The notes: generated from the sequence alone by a model not told the origin. DNA of 64,000 nucleotides from Helianthus annuus (GCF_002127325.2 NC_035448.2:87920753-87984752); one strand, 5' to 3'; counted from the stretch's first letter, positions 1 through 11,511 are shown. Numbers and translations: made by a program.

Positions 1-203
1 AATCTATTAACTATTGTTGGATTATTTACTATGCTTCCGCAACTTAAATTATGTTTTGTTGAAACATCAATCGTATTGAATGGGTTGTTTACCTTTATTA
101 TACTTGACATTAATTACATGTTCAATATGATTGGTGGCTTGATCCTGGTCAGTCACGCTCCCAAGCGGTGATACTCCGCAGGTGGATTTTTGGGGGTGTG
201 ACA
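1..203 (+). repeat. 5' LTR of element 1 (3' terminal part)
   Basis: It ends in GGGGGTGTGACA and is directly followed by the primer-binding site. It matches 7011-7213 base for base by eye. Confidence 0.9.
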
Positions 204-206
204 GAT

Positions 207-219
207 TGGTATCAGAGCC
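207..219 (+). other. Primer-binding site of element 1 (initiator Met tRNA)
   Basis: TGGTATCAGAGCC lies 3 bp after the LTR end. This is the usual plant primer site complementary to the 3' end of initiator methionine tRNA. Confidence 0.9.
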
Positions 220-506
220 ATTGGTTATAGAGAACTTGGTTTTAATATGGGAAAACGTTTTATTAAAACCGGACTATAACCAGTACAGTGCTCTCAACGA
301 TCCACAACGACGCTTCGCTCCACGTGCAAGACTCGACATCCTAGGTAATAAGGTTTATGTTTATTGCCTGTTTGCTAGAATTGCTTAGAACTTTGCTCGC
401 ATTACTCTTAGATACACATGATACCATAGCATGAGAATCCCTACGTGCTTACACTTTTCTGTCATCGACCTACTCGCGAACCACTCTCATTTACGTTACT
501 TTTACT

Positions 507-1778
507 ATGAAGATCATGTCTGGACGAATCAACATGACACAAGCCCAGCTAGAGGCTCTCGTTCAAGCTCAAGTTGCTGCGGCACTTGCAGCCGCACAAG
601 CAGGAGGTCAACCAACACAGCAACCAGTCTGCACTTTCAAGAATTTTATGGACTGTCGTCCAGGTACCTTCAGCGGCACGGAGGGAGCGGTTGGACTCCT
701 CCATTGGTTCGTAAGGCTCGAAACTGACTTCGAGGTGCATGATTGCCCTGAGTCTCGTAGAGTAAAGTTTGCTACTAGGACACTCGAAGGTGCTGCATTA
801 ACCTGGTGGGAAACACAGGTTCAGATGTTAGGGCTGGCAGCTGCTAATGCCACTCCCTGGAACGAGTTTAAGGACTTAATTAAGGAAGAGTTTTGTAGTC
901 GAGAAGACATCCACAAACTAGAGGAAGAGTTCCTCAACCTGCAGATGGTGGGGTCTGAAATTGAAGTTTATACGAGTAGATCAAACGAGTTAGCCACATT
1001 TTGTCCTACTATGGTAGACTCTCCCACCAAGCGCATCGAACTGTATCTCAAGGGTCTAGTGCCCGAAATTCAGAGTCTTATGACCACAGCTAACCTTGGC
1101 ACTATCCAGCAAGTCACTCGACTGGCTCATCGTCTCACAGACCAGGCTGTAGAACAGAACAAACTACCGAAGCGTGCTGAGACTGATACTGCATGTGCTT
1201 CTAGAGATAACAAACGCAAGTGGGACGAAAATCAGAGCACGGGATTGATTTTGGATGACTACTATTGGCCCGAACAGCAGTTTACTAGTAATCATGGGCA
1301 GAGACGATATCTAGGAATTCACCCATGGTGCAACCATTGTAACAGACACCACGGTGGACGGTGTCGCAAGGAACGATGTCAGAGATGTCTTAATATTGGT
1401 CATGAAGCTAAGGATTGTCGAAACTCACGTCCTGTAGGTCAGGAACAACAGCCTCAAGCCCCACAGGCTCAGTGGCAGCAGCAAAATTTCAGAGAATGTT
1501 TTCGGTATAGTACAAAGGATCATTATGAGAGACACTATCTACAATTGAACTGGAACCGGAACCACGACCATGGAAGCAGGAACGGCAATGGGGCTAGCAG
1601 CGGGAGAAACCATGGAAACAATGACGCCCACGACCGTGTGTCTAGGATGGGTCAGAGTGATGCAAGGGACGATCTTAACGTAATAATGGGTAAGCTACTT
1701 CTTGTCGACTCTTATGTTACTATATTGTTTGATTCGGGTGTGAATACCAATTATATGTCCTCGAAGTTAGTCGAATGA
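507..1778 (+). pseudogene. gag: gag with protease N-terminus, element 1
   Basis: The 423-residue frame encodes the nucleocapsid/capsid precursor that packages element RNA into particles. After a short Ala/Gln-rich N-terminus comes a retrotransposon gag domain (about residues 40-230), then a CCHC knuckle, CQRCLNIGHEAKDC, near residue 291. A second knuckle near residue 330 is ruined: it starts CFRYSTKDH where a CxxCG pattern is expected. The frame runs on into the start of an aspartic protease, with a DSG triad near residue 409, and stops soon after. ATG 507 and an internal ATG at 516 are both possible; the other copies begin at the equivalent of 516. Unlike elements 2 and 3 this copy has no intron-like insertion after residue 30. 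It probably lacks full nucleocapsid function. Confidence 0.8.
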
Positions 1779-1962
1779 TAAATCATACACCAACTCCCTT
1801 GAACACCCAACGTGTCGTAGTTAATTGTAAAAGTCTAGAAGCTATACTTAGTTCAAGGTTGTACTCTTATCCTCGCTGGTCGGACGTTCCCTACCGACCT
1901 CATTCCTATAGTTCTGGACAGCACCTATAGCTCACGCATCGTACCGCTTAGCTTCAACTGAA
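1779..1962 (+). pseudogene. Decayed protease/linker of element 1
   Basis: Stops in all frames replace the rest of the protease and the start of the RT region. Only a trace of the linker before RT is recognisable near 1920-1960. Compared with element B, a few hundred bases are missing. Confidence 0.5.
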
Positions 1963-4737
1963 TTGGAAGAATTGTCAAAACAGCTACAAGAACTCCTGGA
2001 AAAGGGTTTCATTCGTCCAAGCTCTTCGCCTTGGGGAGCTCCAGTACTGTTCGTGAAAAAGAAAGACGGTACGTTCAGGATGTGCAACGACTACCGTGAA
2101 CTCAACAAGGTGACGGTGAAGAACCGTTATCCTCTTCCGCGCATTGACGACTTATTCGACCAGATGCAAGGGTCGTGCTACTTTTCGAAGATAGATTGGA
2201 GGTCGGGGTACCATCAGCTGAGAGTCCGGGATGAGGATGTCTCCAAGACAGCCTTCAGAACTCGTTACGGACACTACGAGTTTCTTGTCATGCCGTTCGG
2301 GTTAACGAACGCGCCTGCTGTATTTATGGATCTTATGAACAGAGCGTGCAAACCCTACCTTGACAAGTTCGTCATTGTTTTCATCGACGACATCCTGATT
2401 TACTCCAAGAGTCAGGAGGAACACGAGCAACATCTTCGCCTGATTCTGGAACTCCTTCGGAAGGAACAGTTGCACGCCAAGCTTTCTTAATGCGACTTCT
2501 GGCTTCGTGAAGTCCACTTCTTAGGCCATGTAGTGAACCAGGATGGGATCCATGTCGATCCATCCAAGGTAGACTCGATCAGAAACTGGCCTGCACCGCG
2601 TACGTCGACAGAAATACGCCAATTCTTGGGTCTGGCAGGTTATTACAGACGGTTTATTAAGGATTTTTCGAAGATTGCTCAGCCGCTTACGCTACTGACA
2701 CAGAAGGGTGTTACCTATCGCTGGGGAGAGCCCCAGGAGACTGCTTTTCAGCACCTAAAGGATAGACTTTGCAGTGCACCTATCCTCTCATTGCTAGAGG
2801 GCACAGATGACTTCGTGGTTTATTGTGATGCATCCATTCGGGGACTTGGATGTGTATTGATGCAGCGTGACAAGGTTATCGCTTACGCCTCTCGTCAACT
2901 CAAGGTTCATGAACGGAACTACACGACGCACGATTTAGAGCTGGGAGCTGTTGTTTTCGCGCTTAAGATATGGCGACACTACCTGTACGGTACCAGGTGC
3001 ACGATTTACACCGATCACAGGAGCCTCGAGCATATTCTTAAGCAGAAGGATTTGAACATGCGTCAACGACGATGGGTCGAGTTACTTAATGACTACGAAT
3101 GCGCTATTAAGTATCATCCCGGCAAAGCCAATGTTGTGGCTGATGCCCTCAGTCGGAAAGACACTCTACCACGGCACGTGCGAGCGCTACAGCTTACGAT
3201 TCAGTCTAGCCTTCCTACACAGATACGAAATGCTCAAGCAGAAGCACTGAAGCCCGAAAACGTCAAGGCTGAAGCCTTACGCGGCTCACGACAACAAATG
3301 GAACAGAAGGCAGACGGTGCCTACTATGTAACGGGCCGGATTTGGGTCCCACTTTATGGCGGTCTACGCGAACTTGTGATGGATGAAGCTCACAAGTCTC
3401 GCTATTCGGTACATCCAGGGTCGGATAAAATGTACCACGATATCAGTACTACTTATTGGTGGCCTAGTATGAAGGCCCACATTGCTACGTACGTTGGAAA
3501 GTGCTTGACCTGTGCGAGAGTCAAGGTCGAATATCAGAAACCAGCTGGCCTACTCCAGCAGCCTAAGATACCGCAGTGGAAATGGGAAGAAATTTCCATG
3601 GATTTCGTTACAGGCCTACCTAGATCCTAGCGTGGGAACGATACCATATGGGTCATAGTTGATCGACTCACCAAGTCTGCACACTTCCTACCGATTAAGG
3701 AAACGGACAAGTTCTCCACTCTCGCAGACGTCTATCTTAAAGAAGTTGTCTCGAGGCACGGGGTGCCCACATCTATCATTTCGGATCGCGACGCACGATT
3801 CACGTCAGAACTTTGGCAAGCGATGCATAAATCTTTTGGCTCACGACTAGACATGAGCACAGCATATCATCCTCAGACGGATGGGCAGTCTGAGCGAACG
3901 ATCCAAACGCTAGAAGACATGCTTCGAGCATGCGTCATCGATTTCGGCAACGGCTGGGAAAAGCATCTCCCTTTGGTGGAGTTTTCTTATAATAATAGTT
4001 ATCACACCAGCATTCAAGCCGCTCCATTCGAGGCATTGTACGGGCGTAAATGCCGGTCACCTCTCTGTTGGGCAGAGGTGGGAGATAGTCAGATCACGGG
4101 TCCAGAGATTGTTGTGGACGCCACAGAAAAGATTGCACAAATACGACAACGCATGGCGGCAGCACGCGACCGTCAGAAAGCCTACGCGGATAAGCGTAGA
4201 AAGCCATTGAAATTCGAGGTCGGGGACCGGGTTTTATTGAAAGTCTCACCCTGGAAGGGTGTGGTTCGCTTTGACAAACGGGGCAAACTGAATCCGCGAT
4301 ACGTCGGACCCTTCGAAATCATAGAAAAGGTTGGCAAAGTTGCCTACAAGTTGAACCTACCAGCTGAACTCGGGGCAGTTCACAATGTCTTTCACGTATC
4401 GAACTTAAAGAAGTGCCTATCAGATGAAAATCTCATCATTCCTTTTAAGGAACTCACTATCGACGAGCGGTTGCAGTTCGTCGAGGAACCAGTAGAAATC
4501 ACGGACCGGGATGTGAAGGTCCTCAAACACAAGAGAATCCCTCTTGTCCGAGTTCGTTGGAACTCCAAACGTGGCCCAGAGTACACCTGGGAACGCGAAT
4601 ACAGGATGACAGAAAAGTACCCCCATTTATTCGGGAACCAGGCAACCACTACTGAGGCTGAAGCTACTACTTCGGAATTTCGGGACGAAATTCCAGATCA
4701 ACGGGGGGAGGATGTGACACCCCAGGAAAACCAGTAA
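1963..4737 (+). pseudogene. pol: pol (RT-RNase H-integrase-chromodomain), element 1
   Basis: One frame carries the replication enzymes but is cut by two stops, at 2488-2490 (TAA) and 3628-3630 (TAG). Reverse transcriptase spans about 1963-2550 with the FIDD catalytic motif at 2380-2391. RNase H starts near 2810 (VYCDAS). The integrase HHCC zinc domain is near 3390-3510. The integrase core has its Asp residues near 3600 and 3785 and its Glu in the QTDGQSE block near 3880. The C-terminus has the integrase tail and a group II-like chromodomain ([15 protein letters not shown] near 4545), which marks it as a chromovirus, best fit Tekay. Element 2 reads CAG at the position of the second stop. The last codons run through the upstream polypurine tract. 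Confidence 0.9.
4701..4712 (+). other. Upstream polypurine tract of element 1
   Basis: A G-rich purine run is followed at 4713 by TGTGACACCCC, an LTR-start-like sequence exactly 101 bp before the second start at 4814. The equivalent site is the actual LTR start in element 3. Confidence 0.55.
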
Positions 4738-4803
4738 ACAGTACAGTTTACCTAGCTTCCTCAGTGAGTGCATACAAAATTTCGGGACGAAATTTCCAAT
4801 TTG

Positions 4804-4813
4804 TTGGGGATAA
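4804..4813 (+). other. Proximal polypurine tract of element 1
   Basis: TTGGGGATAA directly precedes the TGTGACAACTCG that begins the LTR. The palindrome-like AAATTTCGGGACGAAATTT lies just upstream, as it does before the other gypsy polypurine tracts here. Confidence 0.7.
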
Positions 4814-5654
4814 TGTGACAACTCGAACTTTAGACCTTACTTTGATGTAACGTTACGTGTATATGTGATATCTGATTTATGAATGTTGCGTAAATCTTGT
4901 GATTATGTTATTATGTATGTTGTGCATGATGTGTATGTATGTTATGTATTGAACCGCACAAACAACCCGGATCGCACAACACTTACACACTTTTAGATCG
5001 TACAAGCCTTTGGGCCGTTTTGCTTATAACCGGACTTCAAGGGCAGCCCATTAAGGGCCGGCCCATTCCTTCTCCTTTTGGCCGTGTAACACAACCTTGG
5101 GGGTTGTTGTTTCTCTCACTTGTTACAAACATATCACACATACAAGAAACCCTAGCTTTCTCTCTCTCTCTCTCTTTTGCCAACCGAAGGCAGCCAAGGA
5201 CTCCTCTTCATCGAAGATCATTGTGCACGGATCCATTCCACCCTTCTTCCAATCGGTTAGTGTTTGTATAAGTGATGATATATGATCTTGTATGATAACT
5301 AGGGATTTTTGATATGATAATCAATATGTGTGTCGATATTTTTATGAATCAGAGATGCATGAGATTAACTTAAAAACCGATTGGATATTATGCTTAAACC
5401 GAATATATGTCAATTGTGATGTGTTTATGGCTGCTATAACAATGATCATAGTATTGTTTGATGATTTAGATTGACGGTATGCATGAGTTATGAATGTGTT
5501 ATTGTTCATGTTGGATTTAGGGTTCTTAAGAAAAACATGATAAACTGCTTGTTGGATCGATGGTATGTAATTTTGATGGATGGAAATATGTTAATTGATA
5601 ATGGTTAATTTGGAAACTTGGAATGATTGTAACTGACTTCCTAATAATCGGCCT

Positions 5655-6190
5655 TTGAAACGAACGCACAAGACTTCTTGGGGTACAAGAAGTCCAATCG
5701 CACAAACTGGATCATTCACACGAATGCAGCCCAGTCGCACAAGGGCAGCCCATCGCACAAGGCTGTGTCTTGGGCCGGACAGCCAAGACCCGTCGCACAA
5801 GTTGGGATATTGGGCCGGACTACCCCTAATCGCACAACCCAGCTGGATCGTACAAGACCAGCTGGATCGCACAACATCGTTGTGAGTTATTTGGGCCGTA
5901 GATTGTTGGGCCGGGTAAAGTAGCTGGGCTAGACAAATCAAACCGCACAAATCTGCTGAATCGCACAAGTCCATTGTTAACGCACAAGATTGACTGTTAT
6001 GTTAATTGGGCCGTATAGGTCATGATTGTTATTTGGTTGTTGGACTAATATCTTTGGTCGCACAAGAATGTTATGTATATTATTTGGGCCGACCTTTATA
6101 TTTGTTTTGCTAATTAGTTGGGCCGGGTATGGTTTGGGCCTAGACTTACATCGCACAAGATGGTTGGGCTCGCACAAGCTCTTTGGCCCA
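5655..6190 (+). repeat. Cluster of TCGCACAA words in the element 1 LTR
   Basis: The word CGCACAA(G/C), usually preceded by T or A, recurs more than a dozen times at irregular spacing, mixed with TTGGGCCG-type words. Further copies lie near 4955-5010. Solo LTR E carries the same word in its upstream half. Confidence 0.7.
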
Positions 6191-6365
6191 ACCATCCGAA
6201 TTGCACAAGTGGTGTACTTAATGTGTTTACGTGCATACGTGATTGCCATGATGTATACGTGTACTATTTGAACCGAACCTGACTTGTGTGGTAACCCTGT
6301 TAGGACGTGGTTGACCACCCTTAGTTCAAGAGTCTTTTATTTGTGTATCTGCCGAGCAAACCAAG

Positions 6366-6924
6366 GTGAGTTCACACTCTTACCAAGGCATGGGATTCCC
6401 GGGGTGTTGGGAATGGGATTGAAAGGTTGATTAGATACTCTATTGACACTATGACTAGACTACCACTTTACTATCCTCGGTTGTGAAGGATACCTATAGT
6501 TACGAGTAGTCTAGTGGTTATACAACGTGGAACACCACCACCAGTAACGTGGAACGCCACCACCAGTAACGTGGAACACCACCACCAGTAACGTGGAACA
6601 CCACCACCAATAACGTGGAACACCACCACCAGTAACGTGGAACACCACCACCAGTAACGTGGAACACCACCACCAATAACGTGGAACACCACCACCAGTA
6701 ACGTGGAACACCACCACCAATAACGTGGAACACCACCACCAGTAACGTGGAACACCACCACCAGTAACGTGGAACACCACCACCAATAACGTGGAACACC
6801 ACCACCAATAGAACATACAAACGGCCCAGTAGAGCCACCTGTTACAAACGAACTTACTATTACGCATTTACTTTCTGTGAACTCGCTCAACTAGTTGTTG
6901 ATCATTCTGTTACATGCCTTGCAG
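6366..6924 (+). other. Candidate LTR intron, element 1
   Basis: AAG/GTGAGTTCA at the left and TGCCTTGCAG at the right fit plant 5' and 3' splice sites. GAACTCGCTCAAC about 30-45 bp before the acceptor could hold a branch point. The same landmarks recur in the other gypsy LTR families of the window. Splicing is inferred, not shown. Confidence 0.45.
6524..6809 (+). repeat. 22-bp minisatellite, 13 units
   Basis: Thirteen contiguous 22-bp units fill 286 bp and differ by only one or two bases. Each unit contains GTGGAACACCAC, which has 4-bp inverted arms. The period is not a multiple of three, so the repetitive Val/Trp/Gly-rich reverse reading frames over it are artefacts. Confidence 0.95.
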
Positions 6925-7213
6925 ATCGTTAGGTACTTGGAGCTTGCACTGGAGAAGCGGGTCGTTGTGGACAAGGATCGTGGTTTCTACGTTGAACTAT
7001 TATGATATTTAATCTATTAACTATTGTTGGATTATTTACTATGCTTCCGCAACTTAAATTATGTTTTGTTGAAACATCAATCGTATTGAATGGGTTGTTT
7101 ACCTTTATTATACTTGACATTAATTACATGTTCAATATGATTGGTGGCTTGATCCTGGTCAGTCACGCTCCCAAGCGGTGATACTCCGCAGGTGGATTTT
7201 TGGGGGTGTGACA

Positions 7214-7218
7214 AGCGG
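7214..7218. repeat. Right target-site duplication of element 1 (AGCGG)
   Basis: AGCGG follows the 3' LTR and matches 13225-13229 in the intact 3' LTR of the interrupted Athila-like element. Confidence 0.8.
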
Positions 7219-8363
7219 ACACGGGGCCGTGTCCAGCCTTCTGTTCAGCCTATAAATAGAGGAGCTTGGCTTCATTCTCTCTCATCCCTTGGCACACCAC
7301 CTCTCTCACACTTCATCCACCACCCACCACCACCATAACACCATCATCCACCACCATCATCCATTGTCCATCGTAGAGTGTGTGAGTCGTCTCGGGATCC
7401 AAGATTGATCGTAAGAGTTCTTGACAATCAAGGCCATGTTTGCCTAAGTCTCTTACATCACTTGGTGAAGACAAGTGTTTAGTATAATACTTTTTATTTT
7501 TAATCTTTTGCACTTTTTATTTGGTTTTGTATTAATGACTTTAATAACTAGTTACTTATGTTGAAGGTGATCTTTCCTTATCGTTTGTCCGTGGTGTCTT
7601 GGCATTATTTTACTGTCTATATAAAATAAAAGATTTTCACCATTCATATCTCCACGGTCTATATGGAGGTATGTTGGCTACCTGGTCGGGGGTTAAGGGA
7701 ACGGTTTGGTAAGGGTCTTGCCCTTGTTCAGCGTTTAGAGGTCCTGCTTGGGACCTGGGTCAAATTTAGTAGGATCTCCTTCAATGCCCATAGGTGTTGG
7801 ATGGCGGGGATCCAAACTCTTTGACCCCAAAGCGGGGCCTACCACAATTTGCATTAATAACTTAATTCATTATCTTTCAATAATCCGACCCTTTAGGATT
7901 GTATCCTTGCTGACTCAAACTACTGGGTTGAGGGTAACGTCGCCTTCAAAAGAGGGGCCTACTACAATAACTAAGATAATCTCTTAAACAAGTGCAAAAG
8001 TGCGAAAATAATCAAAGGTTATACTAATACACGTGTCGGATCCAAGTGATTCATCTTGTCTATCTGTTTTTATTTTATTTTTATTTTCAGCATTTAGTTA
8101 GTTTTTATTTTTCTTAGTTTAAAACATTTTTTCTCACTTTTTGATTTGATTAGACGTTGAGGATAAACCGGTATTAAAAGCTCTTGTGTCCTTGGACGAC
8201 CTCGGTATCTTACCAACACTATACTACGTCCACGATGGGTGCACTTGCCCATATGTGTGTTTAGTGTTAGTGAATATCGTGTTTTATAAATTTAAAACTT
8301 GGCTAAAAGTGTAAAAAGGGGCTTAAATATACATCAAAATTATATTACACTACACGCACATCA
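7219..8363 (+). repeat. 5' LTR remnant of the Athila-like element
   Basis: It aligns with 13230-14469, including a TATA box at 7251-7258 (TATAAATA). It lacks about 95 bp that the 3' LTR has between roughly 13839 and 13934; this is one of two imperfect copies of a unit around ACTGTATCCCTGCTGACTC. It ends in ACGCACATCA. Confidence 0.85.
7251..7258 (+). promoter_or_regulatory. TATA box of the Athila-like 5' LTR
   Basis: TATAAATA is followed by a CT-rich leader. The identical context is at 13262-13269 in the 3' LTR. Element 1 has cut off everything upstream of it. Confidence 0.6.
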
Positions 8364-8369
8364 AGTTTT

Positions 8370-8387
8370 TGGCGCCGTTGCCGGGGA
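8370..8387 (+). other. Primer-binding site (Asp tRNA type)
   Basis: TGGCGCCGTTGCCGGGGA lies 6 bp after the LTR end. This is the primer site typical of Athila and related elements, attributed to tRNA-Asp. Confidence 0.85.
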
Positions 8388-8489
8388 CACAAGGATTTTA
8401 AGAAAGTTAGGAATCAACGGCCTAATCATATTTTTATTTTTCTTTAATTTTTTTAGGATTTTTTTTTTAGATTTTCAGCTTCTGCAGAG

Positions 8490-8700
8490 CTCAGCACGGG
8501 GCCGTGCCTGGTCGGACATGGGCCGTGCTCAGCAACGTTACTGGCAGTTTTTGTTTTTCAAGTTACAGAAGGCTGACCACGGGGCCGTGCCGGTGCAATA
8601 CGGGGCCGTGTCCAACTTCCAGTAACTGGGACCTGAAAAACAATCACTGTAATTCCGACCACGGGGCCGTGTTCGCTCAACACGGGGCCGTGGTGAACCT
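8490..8700 (+). repeat. Paired CACGGGGCCGTG palindromes in the 5' leader
   Basis: Several copies or near copies of the GC-rich palindrome CACGGGGCCGTG occur in pairs, mostly about 15-25 bp apart. Similar pairs occur at about 11205-11400, 13020-13135 and 13205-13250 and at the start of the 5' LTR remnant. Confidence 0.8.
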
Positions 8701-8766
8701 TCTGACCAACATTCTTTTCTGTTTTTATTGCAGGACTTGGAACCCGACGCCATCCTCACGTAGTGT

Positions 8767-10997
8767 ATGAGCTCCAGTTCCAATAAAGACATAAAGGAAC
8801 CGCTAGAAGAACCCGAACGCTTTCTCAGAAAAAGGTTAAAAGCCAAAAACCAAGAGAAGGTTTCGGGTGATCCACCCCCAATGGCGGACCAACGTACCCT
8901 TATGGATTATCTACGGCCCACCGTAGGTAATCTAGGCGCCGCTATCAATGCTCCGAATGTCGAAGCCAATAACTTCGAACTTCGACCGCATTTGATACAA
9001 ATGCTCCAAAACTCCGCAACCTTCCACGGGCTTGCAGACGAGGATCCTCATCTACATATAACTAATTTCTTAGAAATATGTGATACCTTTCGGATCAATG
9101 GAGCATCAAACGACGCCATCCGCCTCCGTATGTTTCCATTCTCACTAAAAGACCGAGCGAAAGCTTGGCTCAACACCCTCCCAGCTGGATCGGTAAACAC
9201 CTGGGATGAACTAGCGCAAAAATTTCTATATAAGTAATTCCCTCCTGCTAAAACTGCTAAATTAATGGCTGAAATTAATACATACTCACAAGAGGACGGG
9301 GAATCCTTATATGAAACTTGGGAAAGGTTCAAGGAGCTATTACGCAAGTGTCCCCATCACGGCCTCGCAATATGGCAACAAGTATCCACTTTCTACAATG
9401 GATTGTTGCCACACACTAGGCAGACACTTGATTCTAGCTCCGGGGGACTTTTAGGTAATCGACGCCCACACGAAATATATAATCAGATTGAGGAAATTGC
9501 TCAAACCAATTTTCAATGGCACACTCCCCGGGGAAATAAGTCTATCGCCCCGGCGCCCATAAGGTCGACGAAAGCACTTCTTTACAAGCCCAAATCGAGG
9601 CCCTTTCTTCAAAAATAAAAAAATTAGAAATGACAAAAACAGTCTCGGTTATGGCTTGTGAAGGGTGTGGTGGGTCACATGAAAATTAGAGTTGCATGAA
9701 AGAAACGGACGATCAACAAGAAATGGTAAACTGCATTGATAATAGACCTAGGCCGTCGGGTCCTCCAACGGGAACTTACAACCAAGGATGGCGAAACCAC
9801 CCAAACCTTGGTTGGAGGGAAACCGGCAATAGTAGTAACCAACAAACCCAACGAACAAACTTTCAGCAATCAAGAAATGAGTCACAAAATTTCACTCAAC
9901 AACAAGGTGGACGAGAAAGGCTCGAAGATACTATATCTCGCCTCGTCTCTGACACTGATAAGAAAAACTCGGAAAGATTTCTACAATTAGAATCTAATTT
10001 TAGGAATCAACAAGCTAGCATTCAAAACATAGAAAAATAAATAAATCAACTAGCACAAAATTTTTCCGAGAGACCGCAAGGCGCATTACCTAGCAATACC
10101 GAAACAAACCCAAAGGCGCAAGTTCACCTCATCACACTACGAAACCGCACCGTAGGGCCTGCAGAAGTACCTCCACCTGCGGAAGAAACAATGCCAACAT
10201 ATCTGCAGGAAAAGAACTCTCCCCCATCACCAGAGCCTACCAAGGCTCCTCGAGTTCCGTACCCCGGTAGGTTAATTCGTCAAAAGACCAATGAGCAGTT
10301 CGCAAAATTCGAAAGTCTGTTAAAACAATTGCATGTCAATATTCCTTTTATCGAAGTCCTAACCCAAATGCCCAAATACTCTAAATTTATGAGGGACTTC
10401 CTTACACATAAAAAGAAAATTGAAAATTTGCAATTAGTTAATTTAGGCGAAGAATGTTCTGCCCTCGTACTCAATAAACTACCCCAAAAGAAAATCGATC
10501 CCGGAAGTTTCACGATTCCATGCTCAATAGGGGAATCACCCGTTCGCAATGCCTTGGCCGACTTAGGGGCTAGCATTAACCTCATGCCCTCATCGATGTT
10601 CAAAAGGCTTGGCTTGGGAACCACGAACCCTACAAAAATAAGCATACAACTCGCTGATCGATCAGTCAAGTTCCCACAAGGTGTCATCGAGAATGTCTTG
10701 GTAAGGGTAAGCAGATTCGTTTATCCAGTTGACTTTGTCATACTCGACATGGAGGAAGACACCGAGGTCCCCCTTATACTAGGGAGACCCTTCCTTGCCA
10801 CAACACAAGCAGTGGTAGACATGAATGACGGGACACTGACTTTGAGGTATGGGGACGATGAGGTGAAGTTCGGAGTTGGGAAGAGAATAGAGGACGACGA
10901 CCCAGTCAATTACATGAAGGTTATTGATTCAAGCTTGGATGCCGCTCTCCGACGGTGTAACTTGGGAAGCAAGGCACTCCACTCAGAAGATATATAA
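8767..10997 (+). pseudogene. gag-pro: Athila-type gag and aspartic protease, broken
   Basis: It starts at ATG 8767. The Athila gag core (residues about 40-220) includes the blocks DAIRLRMFPFSLKDRAKAW and LLRKCPHHGL. The frame stops at 9235-9237, continues in the same frame to about 9565, then shifts. A short knuckle-like CEGCGGSH block near 9667 is followed by a stop (near 9687). A Gln/Asn-rich linker stops at 10038-10040. The protease part (about 10191-10997) is open and has the DLGASINLMP block, in which L replaces the T/S of the usual DTG/DSG triad, plus the ILGRPFLAT block. It ends at 10997 where an autonomous Athila would continue into RT. At least three stops and one frameshift make this a pseudogene. 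Confidence 0.85.
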
Positions 10998-11497
10998 CCT
11001 GGAATCGGGTCTAGCCAAGGACCCTTATAAACGTGGCGCACCACGGAGGCATTCCGCGGATCTATCCTTAGTTTAGTTTAATCTTTTAGTTTTTGCAGAA
11101 TAAAACACACTCATGGTGGTAATGGATGAAAAGGGAACGAGAAAAATGGAACCATGCACGAAGAACAGAGCAACCCGACAAAAATCTCCATCACAGAAGG
11201 CTCAACACGGGCCGTGCCCAACCAACACGGCCCCGTGCTGAGCCCCTGCAGAAAATCACCCAGTTCAGGTAACTGGACACGGGCCGTGTTCAGCGGACAC
11301 GCCCCTGTGTCCAGGCTTCTGTTTCAATTCTGTAATTTTTGTTACTGGCACTTGACCACGGGGCCGTGCCCGGTCAGCACGGGGCCGTGTCCAGGATGCC
11401 AGTAACATAAATCTTTGCTTTTTAACCCACTTTTACACATTCTAAATCAACCAAAAACTTTATTTTTGGACACATTGAGGACAATGTGTAATTTAAG

Positions 11498-11511
11498 TGT
11501 GGGGGGGATGC
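11498..11511 (+). other. Internal polypurine-like tract
   Basis: A GAGGACAATGTG box is followed by AAGTGTGGGGGGGA. The same arrangement, GAGGACAAGC then AAGTGTGGGGG, directly precedes the 3' LTR. This one may act as a second plus-strand primer or mark the old end of a deleted segment. Confidence 0.5.

Larger units (their letters stand above)
1..7213 (+). mobile_element. Tekay-type Ty3/gypsy element 1 (right part, defective)
   Basis: Only the last 203 bp of the 5' LTR are in the window, followed by a Met-tRNA primer site, gag, a decayed protease, an RT-RNase H-integrase-chromodomain frame with two stops, polypurine tracts and a complete 3' LTR. The 203 bp of 5' LTR are repeated at 7011-7213 with no difference that I can see, so the insertion looks recent. 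The right flank begins AGCGG. The uninterrupted 3' LTR of the surrounding Athila-like element has AGCGG at the matching place (13225-13229), so element 1 inserted into that element's 5' LTR. The left copy of AGCGG should lie before the window. Confidence 0.9.
4814..7213 (+). repeat. 3' LTR of element 1 (about 2.4 kb)
   Basis: It runs from TGTGACAACTCG to GGGTGTGACA. Contents in order: a U3 with TCGCACAA-type words, a dense cluster of the same word at about 5655-6190, a splice-donor-like AAG/GTGAGT at 6366, a 22-bp minisatellite, an acceptor-like TTGCAG ending at 6924, and the U5 end. The start could instead be 4713, because the left LTR edge of this element is outside the window. No clear TATA box was seen. 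Confidence 0.85.

Noticed and set aside
204..225. Possible tRNA gene at TGGTATCAGAGCC
   Set aside because: Only the primer-site match to a tRNA 3' end is present, directly after an LTR; no cloverleaf follows. The same holds at 15044, 20437, 27790 and 42066.
6524..6809. CRISPR-like regular array
   Set aside because: Units are contiguous with no unique spacers, in a plant LTR.
6471..6890. Long minus-strand frames full of Val, Trp and Gly repeats
   Set aside because: All three minus frames are open because a 22-bp minisatellite without stops is repeated; this is not a protein gene.
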